From positions 1-64,000 of the forward strand of contig NZ_PHUJ01000001.1 of assembly GCF_002813375.1 (NCBI RefSeq): 64,000 bases of DNA, written 5' to 3'. Positions 45,091 to 54,642 of this stretch are shown here, one piece after another. The notes below the pieces were generated by a model. The model was not told the DNA's origin. It saw only the letters and a program-made list of their open reading frames with translations, and ran no database searches. The stretch's first letter is position 1; every line of letters begins with the position of its first letter. The position numbers and the translations under genes are program-made. The DNA is from Pseudonocardia alni (lineage in GTDB: Bacteria; Actinomycetota; Actinomycetes; Mycobacteriales; Pseudonocardiaceae).

Positions 45091-46214
45091 GGGAGGTGTC
45101 GTACTTTCTGGCAGTGGCATGCGGAGTCGTGTTCGTGTGGAGACTTATTCATGCATTGAGAGCACCCCGCTCACCAGATCCCTGGGTGTCCGTCCTTTTC
45201 AGCGCAGGCCTCGGCGTGATGGTTCTACTCAACCGTCCGGATTTCTCTAATTGGGTTGACGAAGTACTAGGATCTCACGTAGCTGGCATTGTGCGCAATC
45301 TTGTGATCGTCGGCGCTTTTGCGTCGATGCAGCTGTTCTACCTTCGCAACATCGCCGAATACAGGCCGCGACAGCGCCGGTACGTCGAAATTGTGGCGCT
45401 AACTGCTACGGTGCTGGTCATCCTGATCGTGCCGATGTTTGTCATGGCGCCGTTCGAGCTGAGCTTCACGAGTCGTGATATCCAGGACCCGGCGGTTCTG
45501 GTGTTCTTCGTGTCGGTAAGTGTGTACCTCGTGTACGCCTGCATTACGCAGGTATTTTGGGCTTCCCGGGACAGCGTTAGCCTCTACAAGGAACGAGCTT
45601 GGGACCTCCTTGTTGTTGCAGTTTCACTCGCCGTCGGCTGCGTTGTCTACCTCATCCTGCTGGGTGCGCGCGTTTCGTACTATGCGCAAGTCCTGTTTGG
45701 CTCCGGCTCTGTGTCTATCAACATGTGGTCCGGAGGCTTGGTTGCGATCCGGGTCTCCGTGTTGGCAATGCTCCTAGCGGTGTTCTACCCCGGCGCCGTC
45801 GCCGACTTAAGGCTACTTCTGCACCGTGGAGCGCAGATGTACTCCTATGTGCGGCTCGCGCCTCTAGACCGAGTCGTTCGATCGCTCTACCCAGAACTGG
45901 TTCGGCCAGATGCACCCGTCGGCAGTCGAGGAACCAGCGAAACGCGAGGACGTGCTTGGATTTTCCCGTCTCGACTTTCATGTGAGCTGCGTGAGCAGCG
46001 CTGCAGCGATGGGTACGCGCGACTTTACAACGTTTTCGCTGGCTTCACCGCAGATGGTCGCGACGATGTGACGGTCGTTGTCGATCAGTTCGGGAAGATG
46101 CCTAGTGATCTGCCTGAGAGGGCACGGACTGGCGCGACCAGGCCCCTTATGGAGGTGTCGGGCTGGCTTCAGAGGGGCCATGTTCCACAGGTGCTATCCA
46201 ATCAGTCAGTATAG
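45087..46214 (+). CDS. Multi-pass membrane protein, MAB_1171c/DUF6545-like
   Basis: A 375-residue protein from GTG 45087, overlapping the previous stop, with GGGAG immediately upstream. The first about 230 residues hold six or seven transmembrane helices (FLAVACGVVFVWRLIHAL, IVALTATVLVILIVPMFVMA, VLVFFVSVSVYLVYACI, LLVVAVSLAVGCVVYLILL, LAMLLAVFYPGAVADL). A cytoplasmic helical domain follows (YVRLAPLDRVVRSLYPEL). The layout matches the actinobacterial MAB_1171c-type putative transporter family, often found beside ImmA-like peptidases and XRE regulators. A sensing or transport role is inference. Confidence 0.7.
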   Translation: MREVSYFLAVACGVVFVWRLIHALRAPRSPDPWVSVLFSAGLGVMVLLNRPDFSNWVDEVLGSHVAGIVRNLVIVGAFASMQLFYLRNIAEYRPRQRRYVEIVALTATVLVILIVPMFVMAPFELSFTSRDIQDPAVLVFFVSVSVYLVYACITQVFWASRDSVSLYKERAWDLLVVAVSLAVGCVVYLILLGARVSYYAQVLFGSGSVSINMWSGGLVAIRVSVLAMLLAVFYPGAVADLRLLLHRGAQMYSYVRLAPLDRVVRSLYPELVRPDAPVGSRGTSETRGRAWIFPSRLSCELREQRCSDGYARLYNVFAGFTADGRDDVTVVVDQFGKMPSDLPERARTGATRPLMEVSGWLQRGHVPQVLSNQSV

Positions 46215-46231
46215 AGCGAGGAACCAGTAAG

Positions 46232-47446
46232 GTGAGTGCCAAGATGGCGCAAATTTTGGTAGCGGATCGGCTCATCTCGCGAGGGCGAGAGCATTTCGGA
46301 GTTGGGGATGCGGTGCGTGTCTCGCAGGGGCGGATCGACGCGATCGGCAGCGCGAACGAGCTCATCGCTGCAGATCCCGAGGCGACCGTCTCGCGTTTTG
46401 CTGGGCACAGCATTATGCCCGGGCTCATCAACAGCCATGTCCATCTCGGTGGCGATTGCAGCAAGTCGTCGTTCGACACGTTGTGCTCTGGCGCGCCCGA
46501 CGACGTACGAGCCCTGATCCGAACCAACGCACGGAGCTGCCTGCGAGCCGGCTGCACCACAGTCCGAGACCTCGGTGACGCCGGTGGATACGTAGCGAGG
46601 TTCCGAGACTCGACTGCAGACGCTGACCGCGTGCGACCTACGGTGCTCTCCGCGGGGACCCCGATCACGATCACAGGTGGACACTGCTGGTATCTAGGCG
46701 GGATCGCAGACTCGGCGGCGGAGATTCGGTCTGCAATCGACCGTTCAGCCGACGATGTAGACCTAATCAAGATCATGGCGGGTGGGGGGTATGTGACGTC
46801 AGAGGGGCCTACCCCGTTCGACGCACAATACTCCACTGAGCTAATTGGGGTCGCCGTTGAGCATGCTTCCCGATACGGGCTGCGAGTGGCGGCTCACGCT
46901 CACGGTACCGAGCCGATCGTTCGGTGCATTGATGCAGGTGTATCTACCATCGAGCATTGCGGATGGCGGTCGGGCCCCGGTCAGAGAGACCAGAATGAAG
47001 CGGCCGTTCGAAAGATGGCTCAGCAGAAAACGGTCGCTGGCGACACGACTCCGGCCGTTTGGCGCGACATTGCCAAGTACGTCACAACTCCAGAGTACAA
47101 GTTCGGCAGTCAGCTCACCTGGATGGCGGAGAATGATGTTCGAATTCTGATTGGAACAGACTCGGGAGTGCCCGGGACCAAGTTTGACCAGCTTAAACTG
47201 AGCATGGAGCTATATGAAGAGCTGGGCTTCGCTCGTGGCGATATCATCGACATGGTCACAACGGGAGCTGCCGAAGCTCTCGGAATCGGTCACAAGACAG
47301 GGGACCTCAGAGTCGGGTTGGCGGCCGATCTGCTGATCGTGGCCGGCAACCCGCTCAACGACCTCAATTGCTTACATCGGCCTCATCGGGTTATCGTTCA
47401 GGGTGTTGTGTACTCGCAGCACGATCTTGGTGACGAGCAGAGCTAG
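46232..47446 (+). CDS. Amidohydrolase-family metal-dependent hydrolase
   Basis: A 404-residue protein with a GTG start. The subtype-I metal site is complete: H69/H71 in NSHVHLGG, the carboxylated lysine K180 in LIKIMAGG, H224 in AAHAHG, H242 in TIEHCG, and D310 in GTDSG. The sequence is closest to imidazolonepropionase/prolidase-like members that hydrolyse cyclic amides or dipeptides; the substrate cannot be read from it. It follows the membrane protein by 17 bases, suggesting one operon, perhaps a small-molecule uptake and turnover unit or a quorum-signal hydrolase (inference). Confidence 0.88.
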   Translation: MSAKMAQILVADRLISRGREHFGVGDAVRVSQGRIDAIGSANELIAADPEATVSRFAGHSIMPGLINSHVHLGGDCSKSSFDTLCSGAPDDVRALIRTNARSCLRAGCTTVRDLGDAGGYVARFRDSTADADRVRPTVLSAGTPITITGGHCWYLGGIADSAAEIRSAIDRSADDVDLIKIMAGGGYVTSEGPTPFDAQYSTELIGVAVEHASRYGLRVAAHAHGTEPIVRCIDAGVSTIEHCGWRSGPGQRDQNEAAVRKMAQQKTVAGDTTPAVWRDIAKYVTTPEYKFGSQLTWMAENDVRILIGTDSGVPGTKFDQLKLSMELYEELGFARGDIIDMVTTGAAEALGIGHKTGDLRVGLAADLLIVAGNPLNDLNCLHRPHRVIVQGVVYSQHDLGDEQS

Positions 47447-47513
47447 AGGTCGAGCGTGGCGTTCTTGACACCCCTCATCCGGCTGTGGGGCTCGCGGCCT
47501 GCGGCCCCGGGGC

Positions 47514-48814
47514 TCAGTAGTTCGGTCGCCGTTCCGGGCTTGGTGGACTCGCGGCTCCCACAGCGAAGTACTCGTTGACCAGCAGCGGAGCCGTCGACGC
47601 GGTAACGGCCTTGTCCTGGCCGGTACGACCGTCGAGCACCAGCGGCCCGGCGTCGGTGTAGCCGTAGATCATCCCGTGCCAGGCCGCGGTGACCGTCGGG
47701 ATGGCCCGTCCGGAGTCGCGGGTGATCCGCCACAGCTCGGTGCCGTCGTCGTCGAAGGCGAGAACGGCGTCGGTTCCGGTGTAGGGGGCCAGCGAGCAGA
47801 TCGTCAGGTCCTGCTCGTCGGAGCGGCAGGACCAGCCCGGTTGCCCGTTGAGCGGGCTGTCGGCTGGGCGGCCCGTGGCGGTGTCGATGACCTGGCTGCC
47901 GCCCCAGGCGTTCTCCACCGTGCGCAGGTTCACCAGCGCCTGCGACGCCCCGACCGGCCAGACGGTGCTGCCGGCGACCCCAGCCCAGCGGGGGCGGCCG
48001 TCGGCCAGAGCCAGGCCGCGTAGTTCGTTCTTCGCGAGGTCACGGAACCTGACCACGACGGTGTCGTCGGTGAGCAGCTGCGCGGCGACGTCGGGAACCG
48101 ACCACACCAGCCTGCCCGAGGTCAGGTCGACCGCGGCGGTGAGCGCGGTGTCGGTGGCCGCGGCGCTGACGATCGCGGTCGTGCCGACCACGCCGGCGAC
48201 GTAGACGGTGAACCCGGTGAGCGAGGCCTCGAGCCAGGTGTCGGGAAGCGGCACGGTGGTCGTGGTGAGGGTCTGGGCGGTCTGTGGGTCGGCCGAGACC
48301 AGCTCGATGCCCCGCCGCGCCGGGGTGGTGCCCTGGCCGGGTTGTTCGACTGGCCACGCGGCGAGCACGCGTCGCCCGGCGGGCAGATCGGCGAGCACCG
48401 GGGCGCGCAGGACGTCCGGGGCGCCGATCGCGGTCGGGCGGGACACATCGAGCCCCGCGAACAAGGGCGACCGGGGGAGACCACCGGTGAGCATGTCGCC
48501 GGTGGTGAGGTCGGTGCGGGTCAGGCCGCCCTCTGCCAGCGACCAGCCGTGGATGCCGTCGAGGACCTGCGGGACGGGGATGGCGGTGTCGCGGCCAAGG
48601 GTGAGCTCGGGTGGCCCGAACGCGGTCGGCGGGTCGAACGCCTGCCTGATGAGAGGTGGGACCGCCGCACGGCCGGGATCGGCGGGGGCGCCGCGGTGCA
48701 GCCCGCCAGCACGGCCGCGACCACGAGCGCCACCGCCGCGGCGCTGCGACGTCGCGGTGGTCTAGCGGGTGAACAGGTCGCTGCCGAGGTAGATGTCCCA
48801 GTCGGCGTCTTCAA
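47514..48814 (-). pseudogene. Frameshifted beta-propeller lipoprotein
   Basis: Two frames are needed. The 5' part (from ATG 48814, overlapping the esterase gene) gives a lipoprotein signal (VALVVAAVLAGC) ending at ITS lipobox cysteine, then loses the frame near 48690. The rest (read from about 48690 to 47514) is a PQQ-like beta-propeller with repeats such as LVWSVPDVAAQLL, RPRWAGVAGSTVWPVG and ELWRITRDSG. One missing base restores a continuous protein of about 430 residues. It may be a sequencing error or a real loss of function. The intact portion alone (47514-48494) could still be translated from ATG 48494. Confidence 0.6.
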
Positions 48815-50030
48815 GGCCGTGCCCCCCGGATCGCAGGTGATAGCTCATGCCCGGCCCGCGGAAGCCCTCGCCGGTGGCCGGTGGCCAGCTGGTCGAGGAC
48901 AGCCCGGTGTCACCGAGACCGTAGAGCTCGTAGACCGGGGCGGCACCGAGATAGGACAGGAACTCGCCCTGGGGGTCGGCGTTGCCGTCCTCCGCGGCCG
49001 AGGCGACCACGACCCGGCCGGGCGCGATCAGCGCGAGCAGCTCGTTCTGGTCCACCGGCAGAGCGTCGGCGTTGCTGTCGTAGCGCTTGTAGGTCTCAGG
49101 GAACCAGTGCGGGAACTGGGAGTTGATCGCCGAGATCGACTCCCCCGCCGAGTCGCGGCGGGCGAGCTTCGCCCCGGTGGAGCCGGAGTTGTTGGAGATG
49201 ACCACCGGGAACCGCGGGTCCTGGGCGCCGGCCCACAGCGCGGCCTTCCCACCCCGGGAGTGCCCGATCACCGCGACCTTGCTCGGGTCGATGTCCGGAT
49301 CGGTCTGCAGGTAGTCCATCGCCCTGCTCGCGCCCCACGCCCACGCGCTGATCGTGCGCCCGGCGTCGGCGGGCAGGTCCTGCCCGGCCGGGTAGAAGGC
49401 GTCGATCACGCCGTTGCGGTAGGAACTCGCGTCGTCGGGGGCGATCTCCTCGGCGTTGACCGCGGCCAGGGCGTACCCGGCGCCGGTGATCGTCGCCGCG
49501 GGCGCGTAGCCGCCCGAGCCGGGATCGTCCCCGACCGAGCCGCGGTGGTCGATCAGCAGGAACGTGCCCTTAGGCGTGCCCGACGAGGGGGTGAACAGCC
49601 GCAGCGTGAAACTCGCGTCGCCCTCCGGGCCGGTCACCGTGATGGTGATCTTCTTCGCTGAGCCGCCCCCTCCGCCGGCCTCGGAGAACGTCGTTTTCGT
49701 CGGCGCGGGCAGCGACGTGCCGTAGACGTTCTCCTCGAACGCCGCCAGCAGCTCCGGGCGCTGCTGCTCCCAGGCCCGCGCACTGGTGATCCGCTCACCG
49801 GAGTCCGACATCAGCGGATCCGGGGCACCCAGGTCATCAAGCGGACCCGCCACTCGGGCCACTGCCGCCGCGGACACCGGACGGCTCTCGCCGTTGATCC
49901 CCGCGGTGCGGGTCACCATCGAGCCGGTCGTCTCTGCGGGCAGCGCGGCCGCGACGACCGCGAGAGCCCCCACCAGAACACCGATCGACGACACTCGGCG
50001 CCGCCGCCCGTAAGCAGGCATCATCTGCAT
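48762..50030 (-). CDS. CE15-like (glucuronoyl esterase-type) exported hydrolase
   Basis: A 422-residue alpha/beta-hydrolase with a signal peptide (about 11-33). Nucleophile elbow GHSRGGKAAL (Ser 258), later ISNNSGSTGAKLARR, FPHWFPETYKRYD, LPVDQNELLALIAPG and a late His in SGGHGL are the consensus pattern of CE15 carbohydrate esterases, which remove methyl-glucuronate esters from lignin-linked glucuronoxylan. Its frame ends inside the broken lipoprotein's start. Substrate assignment follows the family only. Confidence 0.7.
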   Translation of the reverse strand: MQMMPAYGRRRRVSSIGVLVGALAVVAAALPAETTGSMVTRTAGINGESRPVSAAAVARVAGPLDDLGAPDPLMSDSGERITSARAWEQQRPELLAAFEENVYGTSLPAPTKTTFSEAGGGGGSAKKITITVTGPEGDASFTLRLFTPSSGTPKGTFLLIDHRGSVGDDPGSGGYAPAATITGAGYALAAVNAEEIAPDDASSYRNGVIDAFYPAGQDLPADAGRTISAWAWGASRAMDYLQTDPDIDPSKVAVIGHSRGGKAALWAGAQDPRFPVVISNNSGSTGAKLARRDSAGESISAINSQFPHWFPETYKRYDSNADALPVDQNELLALIAPGRVVVASAAEDGNADPQGEFLSYLGAAPVYELYGLGDTGLSSTSWPPATGEGFRGPGMSYHLRSGGHGLEDADWDIYLGSDLFTR

Positions 50031-50152
50031 CCATTCTTCGGTACAGAGAAGGCTAGTCGATCCATTTTTGTAGATCTACTGTTCGGCGACATGAGCCCCG
50101 ACGAGACGACGCAGCGGCGGACCCGTCCCGCGGCAGGTCTACGGTCCGCGAG

Positions 50153-50602
50153 ATGAACTACGCCCCCGACGAACAGGACGCGCTCATCGCGGACGCCCTG
50201 GCTCTCGGAGGCGATGCCTTCGTTGCCGAACTCCACCAGCAGGCCGGCGAGCAGACCGCCGAGCTCGTCCCGTGGGACGGGCACGGGACCGAACTGCCCG
50301 GCTACCGCACGGTGTGGCTGATCATCGCCCGCCGCCTGATCGACGAGCGCCGCGCCGCGCTCGCACTTCTCCCGCTGCGGCCACACCAGCCTGACCTCGA
50401 CCCCGAACCGCGCGTTCCGGGGCGGGTACCGGCGAACCTCGCGACATCGGCGGGATTCCAGTGGCTGGGCGACGGCCTGCTCAGCGCTGCTGACGAGCTC
50501 GACGAGCAACAGCTGCGCGACTACGTCCGCGCACTCGCCCGCCACCTGCACGAACTCGCCCGGACCGCGGAGACCCGGACGGACGCGGGCGACCACATCT
50601 GA
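50153..50602 (+). CDS. Hypothetical protein
   Basis: A 149-residue protein; ATG 50153 lies just behind a GCGAG stretch. It is mostly helical, acidic and Ala/Leu-rich (LGGDAFVAELHQQAGEQTAEL), without recognised motifs. It is divergent from the esterase gene. Confidence 0.6.
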   Translation: MNYAPDEQDALIADALALGGDAFVAELHQQAGEQTAELVPWDGHGTELPGYRTVWLIIARRLIDERRAALALLPLRPHQPDLDPEPRVPGRVPANLATSAGFQWLGDGLLSAADELDEQQLRDYVRALARHLHELARTAETRTDAGDHI

Positions 50603-50710
50603 TCTCGCGTCTGCTCACCGTCAGGGGCTTTCGGGTCCTGGACTGCGAGGCGAGATCGAGGAGTAAGTGGGGTGATGCTCATGTTTGGCCGGTAGAGGCA
50701 GACTCGTTGC

Positions 50711-51244
50711 GTGAGCGACCCCGCGGATGACCCGGCCGACGGCGACACCCGGAGCTGGGCCGCAGATGCCGGAGACCAGGCGGCAGAGGTTCTCGGTGGC
50801 GCTGGTGAGCTGGCGACGTTGAAGGAGTTCCTGGGGTACATGCGGGACGGAGTGATCCGGAAGGCACTGGATGTCTCCGACGATGCGGGCGGCCGGGCCG
50901 GGGTTCCCTCTGGAACCAGCATTGCCTGGATCGTCACTCACCTCGCAGCGTCTGAGCGGTTCTGGTTCTGCGGCCTGACCGTCGACGATTGGGCGGCGGT
51001 GTCGGCGCCCCCAGCGGGGCGTCCGATCAGCGCCATGATCGCCGACTACCGGAACGCCATCACCGAAGCCGAGACGATCCTCGACTGCTGGGACGACCTC
51101 GACCGGGTGCAGGTGCGGCCGCCGGGCGGTGAGCTCAGAGCCACAGCGCGCTGGATCCTGCAGCACATGATCACCGAGACCGCCCGCCACGCCGGCCACG
51201 CCGACATCCTGCGCGAACAGATCGACGGTTCCGTCGGTCGATAG
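50711..51244 (+). CDS. DinB/DUF664-like four-helix protein
   Basis: A 177-residue protein with a GTG start. Its helices (LATLKEFLGYMRDGVIRKAL, SIAWIVTHLAASERFWF, WILQHMITETARHAGHADILR) contain the scattered histidines (HLAASE, QHM, RHAGH) that bind a metal in DinB-fold proteins. Members are often thiol-dependent S-transferases (mycothiol/bacillithiol). Function beyond the fold is unknown. Confidence 0.75.
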   Translation: MSDPADDPADGDTRSWAADAGDQAAEVLGGAGELATLKEFLGYMRDGVIRKALDVSDDAGGRAGVPSGTSIAWIVTHLAASERFWFCGLTVDDWAAVSAPPAGRPISAMIADYRNAITEAETILDCWDDLDRVQVRPPGGELRATARWILQHMITETARHAGHADILREQIDGSVGR

Positions 51245-51385
51245 CGACGGCCGGCATACCTCGAGCTGGCGCGAGCTCGGACCGGCGCGGCGGTGCTGGG
51301 TGTCAGCATCCTTGCGCATCGGGGAACTGCAGGCAGAGTGGAAGCTGATCCGCGCGAAACGGTGAACCCTCATGAAGGGGGACGG

Positions 51386-51871
51386 ATGTACGAGAGAATC
51401 GCGGCCGCCGAGCGAGGCGAGAACCCGACGGTCATGATCCGTATGTCGACGGGCTGGGCGGTCATCGGAGACACGCAGCACCTTCCCGGCTACAGCCTGT
51501 TGCTCTATGCAGGCACGGCCAATCATCTCAGTGATCTCGACAGGGTCGAACGCGCCGATTTCCCGATGGACATGTCCATCCTCGGTGAGGCCGTGGCGAA
51601 CGTGTGCCAGCGGTTCGACAGTGGATACCGAAGAATCAACTACGAGATACTCGGAAACTCATTCGAGCATCTTCACGCACACGTGCATCCACGTTACGAG
51701 TGGGAGCCTCCCGCGCATCGCCACAGCCCGGTCTGGACCTACCCCGACCGCAAGTCACCCCGCTACGCACTGTCAGATCGTTACCATCTTCTGCGCGAGG
51801 CGATGACCGCCGAGCTCCAGCAACTCGTCCATCTCACCTCGGTGGGGGAACGGTCGGACTCCCCGGTGTGA
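51386..51871 (+). CDS. HIT-family hydrolase
   Basis: A 161-residue protein. ATG 51386 follows AAGGGGG and starts the conserved region; the extension to 51293 is rejected. The histidine triad is visible as EHLHAHVHP (H95, H97, H99, H101). HIT proteins hydrolyse nucleotide phosphoramidates or diadenosine polyphosphates. The C-terminus overlaps the decayed transposase on the other strand. Confidence 0.82.
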   Translation: MYERIAAAERGENPTVMIRMSTGWAVIGDTQHLPGYSLLLYAGTANHLSDLDRVERADFPMDMSILGEAVANVCQRFDSGYRRINYEILGNSFEHLHAHVHPRYEWEPPAHRHSPVWTYPDRKSPRYALSDRYHLLREAMTAELQQLVHLTSVGERSDSPV

Positions 51872-53246
51872 ACCTCTGCTCAGGACGGATCGCGCTGTTC
51901 GGGATCGGACAGATCCGGTGCCGGAGCCAGCGGACCGGGCGGGTCATCGCCGGGGCGAGCTTCGGGTGGCGGTCGGTCTGTCCGGGGCCAGCGCGGTAGA
52001 GCTTCACGCGGTTGATCTGCTTGATCCGCGGCAGCAGCTCGGCGTCCGGATTGCGCCACCGCTGCGCCCCGGTCACCCAGACGTCCTTGCAGCGCAACCG
52101 CTCGCGCAACGCCTGGAACGTCGCGATCTCGTACGCGCTGCGCACCACGCGGCGCCGGCCGCGGGTGTCGCTGCGCCACACCAGCGGCTCCCAGTTCCCG
52201 CCCAGCCCCGGATGGAACGGGACGTCCTCATCGAGGGGGTAGTAGGAGCGGTTTCCCGACGCGGCGTGCCGCCCGATCAGCTCCAACGCGTCCAGCACCG
52301 GGCGGTGGGTGTTCGACGACCGGAACTCCAGCACGTCGAGCAGCCGGATCAGGCCACGCCGGTGGTGGTTGGTGTACGAGGCGCGCAACGTCGTGCGCAC
52401 CGTGTGCTGATACACCGGCCCCTTGGTCTTGTACTCGTGGACCAGCTCCCGCAGCGTCTGCTCCCCACCCGACACGGCCCTGGCGGACCGCGGTCAGCTT
52501 GTCGATCTCGGTGAGCATGCTCTCTAAGCTCACCGCGCCCTGCTCGCTGCGGATCCCAGCAGCTCCGGACCCGCACCCGCCGCGTCCGACCTGGTCACCG
52601 TGCCCGCATCACCGGCTGCGCCGGCGTCGTCTGCGTCGTCGACGGCGTCCTGGTCGAGCTCCACCACGGCCGCTGCGTCGCCCTCGTCCACCGCGGTGTC
52701 CACGGCGGCGTCGACGAGCTCGCGAACTCGCGTGGACTGCGGGGCGGCGAGCCGTCCGGCGATCCGGTCGAACAGCGTCTCCTCGGCCCGGTACAGCGCG
52801 ACCGACACGATCCGCCCCACCCGATCCGGTGTCGGCGGCTCGATCCGTTCGTCGCGGCAGCGCCCCAGCAGCACCTCCCGCACCAGCTCTGGGCGCCGCT
52901 CGGCCCGCGCCACGTGCGCGATCAGCCAGTCGATCAGCTTCTCGGAGTCCTCCACCGAGCACTCCCGAAACCCCAGCACCCGGCGCACCTCGGCCCGATG
53001 CACCCGAGCCGTCCGGCTCGACTAGTCGTAGTAACCCAGCTCCGAAGCCGGCACCCCGACCTGGCCGAAGACGAACTGGACCACCTCGTCACCGAACTCC
53101 GAACGCCCCGCCGGGAACCGGCCCGCGCGCACGAAGAACTTCAGCATCAGCGCGAACCCCAGCCGAGTCGCCCCGGCCTTGTTGCGCAACAACGCCGTCT
53201 CATCAGCCAGCAACGTGAAGTGCTCGACCAACTCGTCGAGCTCCAA
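51834..53246 (-). pseudogene. Decayed Tn3-family transposase
   Basis: Homology is clear in three pieces: DELVEHFTLLADETALLRNK and MLKFFVRAGRFP (from 53246), then LGFRECSVEDSEKLIDWLIAH, then the central section TLRELVHEY, LEFRSSNTHRPVLDALELI, VWVTGAQRWRNPDAELLP. The first two are in the same frame but separated by a TAG at 53022-53024 where the family has Trp (TGG). A frame change and an internal deletion lie near 52470-52530. Homology stops near 52030; the following residues to 51834 are unrelated. The 5' end is fused at 53246 to an inverted duplicate segment. Not functional. Confidence 0.75.
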
Positions 53247-53421
53247 GACCCGGGCCACACACGCCTCCACCACACCGGCCCCGACCAGCAGGAACCACGC
53301 TAGCGCGTGATCACCGGTGCCCGATCCCGGGCCCCCAGCGCAGATCCGCTCACTGGACACGCAGCCGATCACGCAGAGGAGCGATAACCACTCACTTCTC
53401 CTTGGTGTCGCGCTCCTTAAC
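53247..53421 (-). repeat. Inverted duplication, left copy
   Basis: About 175 bases that recur inverted at 54038-54213. The outer 70 bases are nearly identical, the inner 100 about three-quarters so. In the minus-strand direction the segment contains the sequence upstream of a gene start and the first codons (right copy: MSSYRTLVLLPGV), broken here by a stop. One end abuts the Tn3 transposase remnant, the other a VapC fragment. Confidence 0.7.
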
Positions 53422-53429
53422 AGCAACCC

Positions 53430-53681
53430 GTCTACCAGAAGCTGTCCCAGCGCGGCGTCGACGCCGACCGCACCCTGCGCCAGCTAGGCACCCTGGGGAT
53501 CGGCATCGAACCGGTCACCGCCACCGACGCCACCCTGTGGCCGGCCACCCGCACCGCCGGACTCTCGCTCGGCGACCGGTGCTGCCTGGCCCTGGCCACC
53601 CGCCTCACCGGACCCGCGATCACCGCCGACACCGCCTGGACACAGCTCGAGGTCGGCGTGACGGTCGTACCCATCTGCTAG
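53430..53681 (+). pseudogene. C-terminal fragment of a VapC-type PIN toxin
   Basis: The frame opens directly at the repeat junction, with no start. The 83 residues include LGTLGIGIEPVTATDATLW and GLSLGDRCCLALATRL, ending near VGVTVVPIC. This is the C-terminal half of the PIN RNase fold, with the acidic Asp of GLSLGDRCCLALA and TADTAW retained. The N-terminal catalytic half is missing, so it is a relic of a toxin-antitoxin pair. Confidence 0.65.
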
Positions 53682-54037
53682 ACCTACAGGTGCACCACCG
53701 TGCACCCGGCCACTCGAGGGAGAGCCACGATGAGACGCTCCTGGTCACGGTCCAGCTGGTCGTGCTCGCGGTCCTGGTCCTGACGGTCGCCCACGCCATC
53801 TATCGCGGGAACACCGTGCCCGACCTCAGCCCTGATGGCGCAAACTGAGTCTCTCCACTCCCGCTAGATCAACTGCCCCAGGTTGAGCTGGACGGGGCCC
53901 GGCGTGGCGTCGGGACCGAGACAGGTTGCCGCTGAGCTGCCGTGATGAGTGGTCGTCGGCGGAGTGGTGGGAGGCCCGGGTGTTGTCCTGGCCGCGGCAT
54001 CGCTACCGCTCCAACCGTTGCCGCAAGACGGGGTGCC
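53682..54037. other. Region between the VapC fragment and the right inverted copy
   Basis: No convincing gene. A plus-strand frame ending at 53848 has one transmembrane-like stretch (VTVQLVVLAVLVLTVAHAIY) but no start codon. Another frame ends at 54042 (EWWEARVLSWPRHRYRSNRC), directly at the repeat. Both look like remains. Confidence 0.35.
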
Positions 54038-54213
54038 GTTAAGGGGCGCGACACCAAGGAAAAGTGAGTAGCTATCGCACTCTGGTGTTGTTGCCTGGCG
54101 TGTCCGGGGTGCGGGGACCCAGTCCGGGGCCGGGGTCGGCTGCCGATGATCACGCGCTAGCGTGGTTCCTGCTGGTCGGGGCCGGTGTGGTGGAGGCGTG
54201 CGTGGCCCGGGTC
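54038..54213 (+). repeat. Inverted duplication, right copy
   Basis: Pairs with 53247-53421. On this strand it contains AAGGAAAAGTGAGT and a GTG-started frame (MSSYRTLVLLPGV..., later ALAWFLLVGAGVVEACVARV) that runs out at the junction with the IS256 remnant (54214). The two copies bracket 616 bases with the VapC fragment. Confidence 0.7.
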
Positions 54214-54529
54214 CTGACCGGGTCGAAGCTGGCGTCGCGGTCGCGCAGGACCTCGATTCGTACCGGGCCGATCTCGGTCAGCGCGGTCTTGGCGCGGGTG
54301 CCGTTGCGGGAGTTGCCGCTGTCGTGTCTGGCCCGGTCGTGAGGCTCGTAGCCCAGGTGCTCGCTCATCTCGGCCTCGAGCGCGGTCTCCAGCACCGCCT
54401 TGGTCAGCCCGGCGAGCAACGCGCCCGGCCGACGAGCTCCACGCCGTCGGCGCGAGCCGCTTCCACGAGCTGCTGGGCGAGTTGTCGCTGATCAATGCGG
54501 TCGGGCACAAGTTCGATCGTGCTGGTCAT
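54214..54529 (-). pseudogene. Truncated IS256-family transposase
   Basis: ATG 54529 follows GGGAGG. The N-terminus (MTSTIELVPDRIDQRQLAQQ) runs into a frame break after VELVG near 54420. In the next frame the family signature follows: LLAGLTKAVLETALEAEMSEHLGYE, SGNSRNGTRAKTALTEIGPVRIEVLRDRD. It ends at FDPV, at the inverted repeat. The catalytic DDE core is missing. Confidence 0.78.
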
Positions 54530-54642
54530 AGCTGTTCCTCCCGCCGAGCTGCGCTTGGCGTGTCGGACCCGTTACATCCAAGACCGGACAGTCCCAGTCA
54601 CCGCAGCTCGTCCATGTGCCGGTCGGTTGACAGGTGAGGTGA

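Noticed and set aside
53402..53848. 148-residue plus-strand frame
   Set aside because: It overlaps the VapC fragment in another frame; most of it is Arg/His/Pro shadow.
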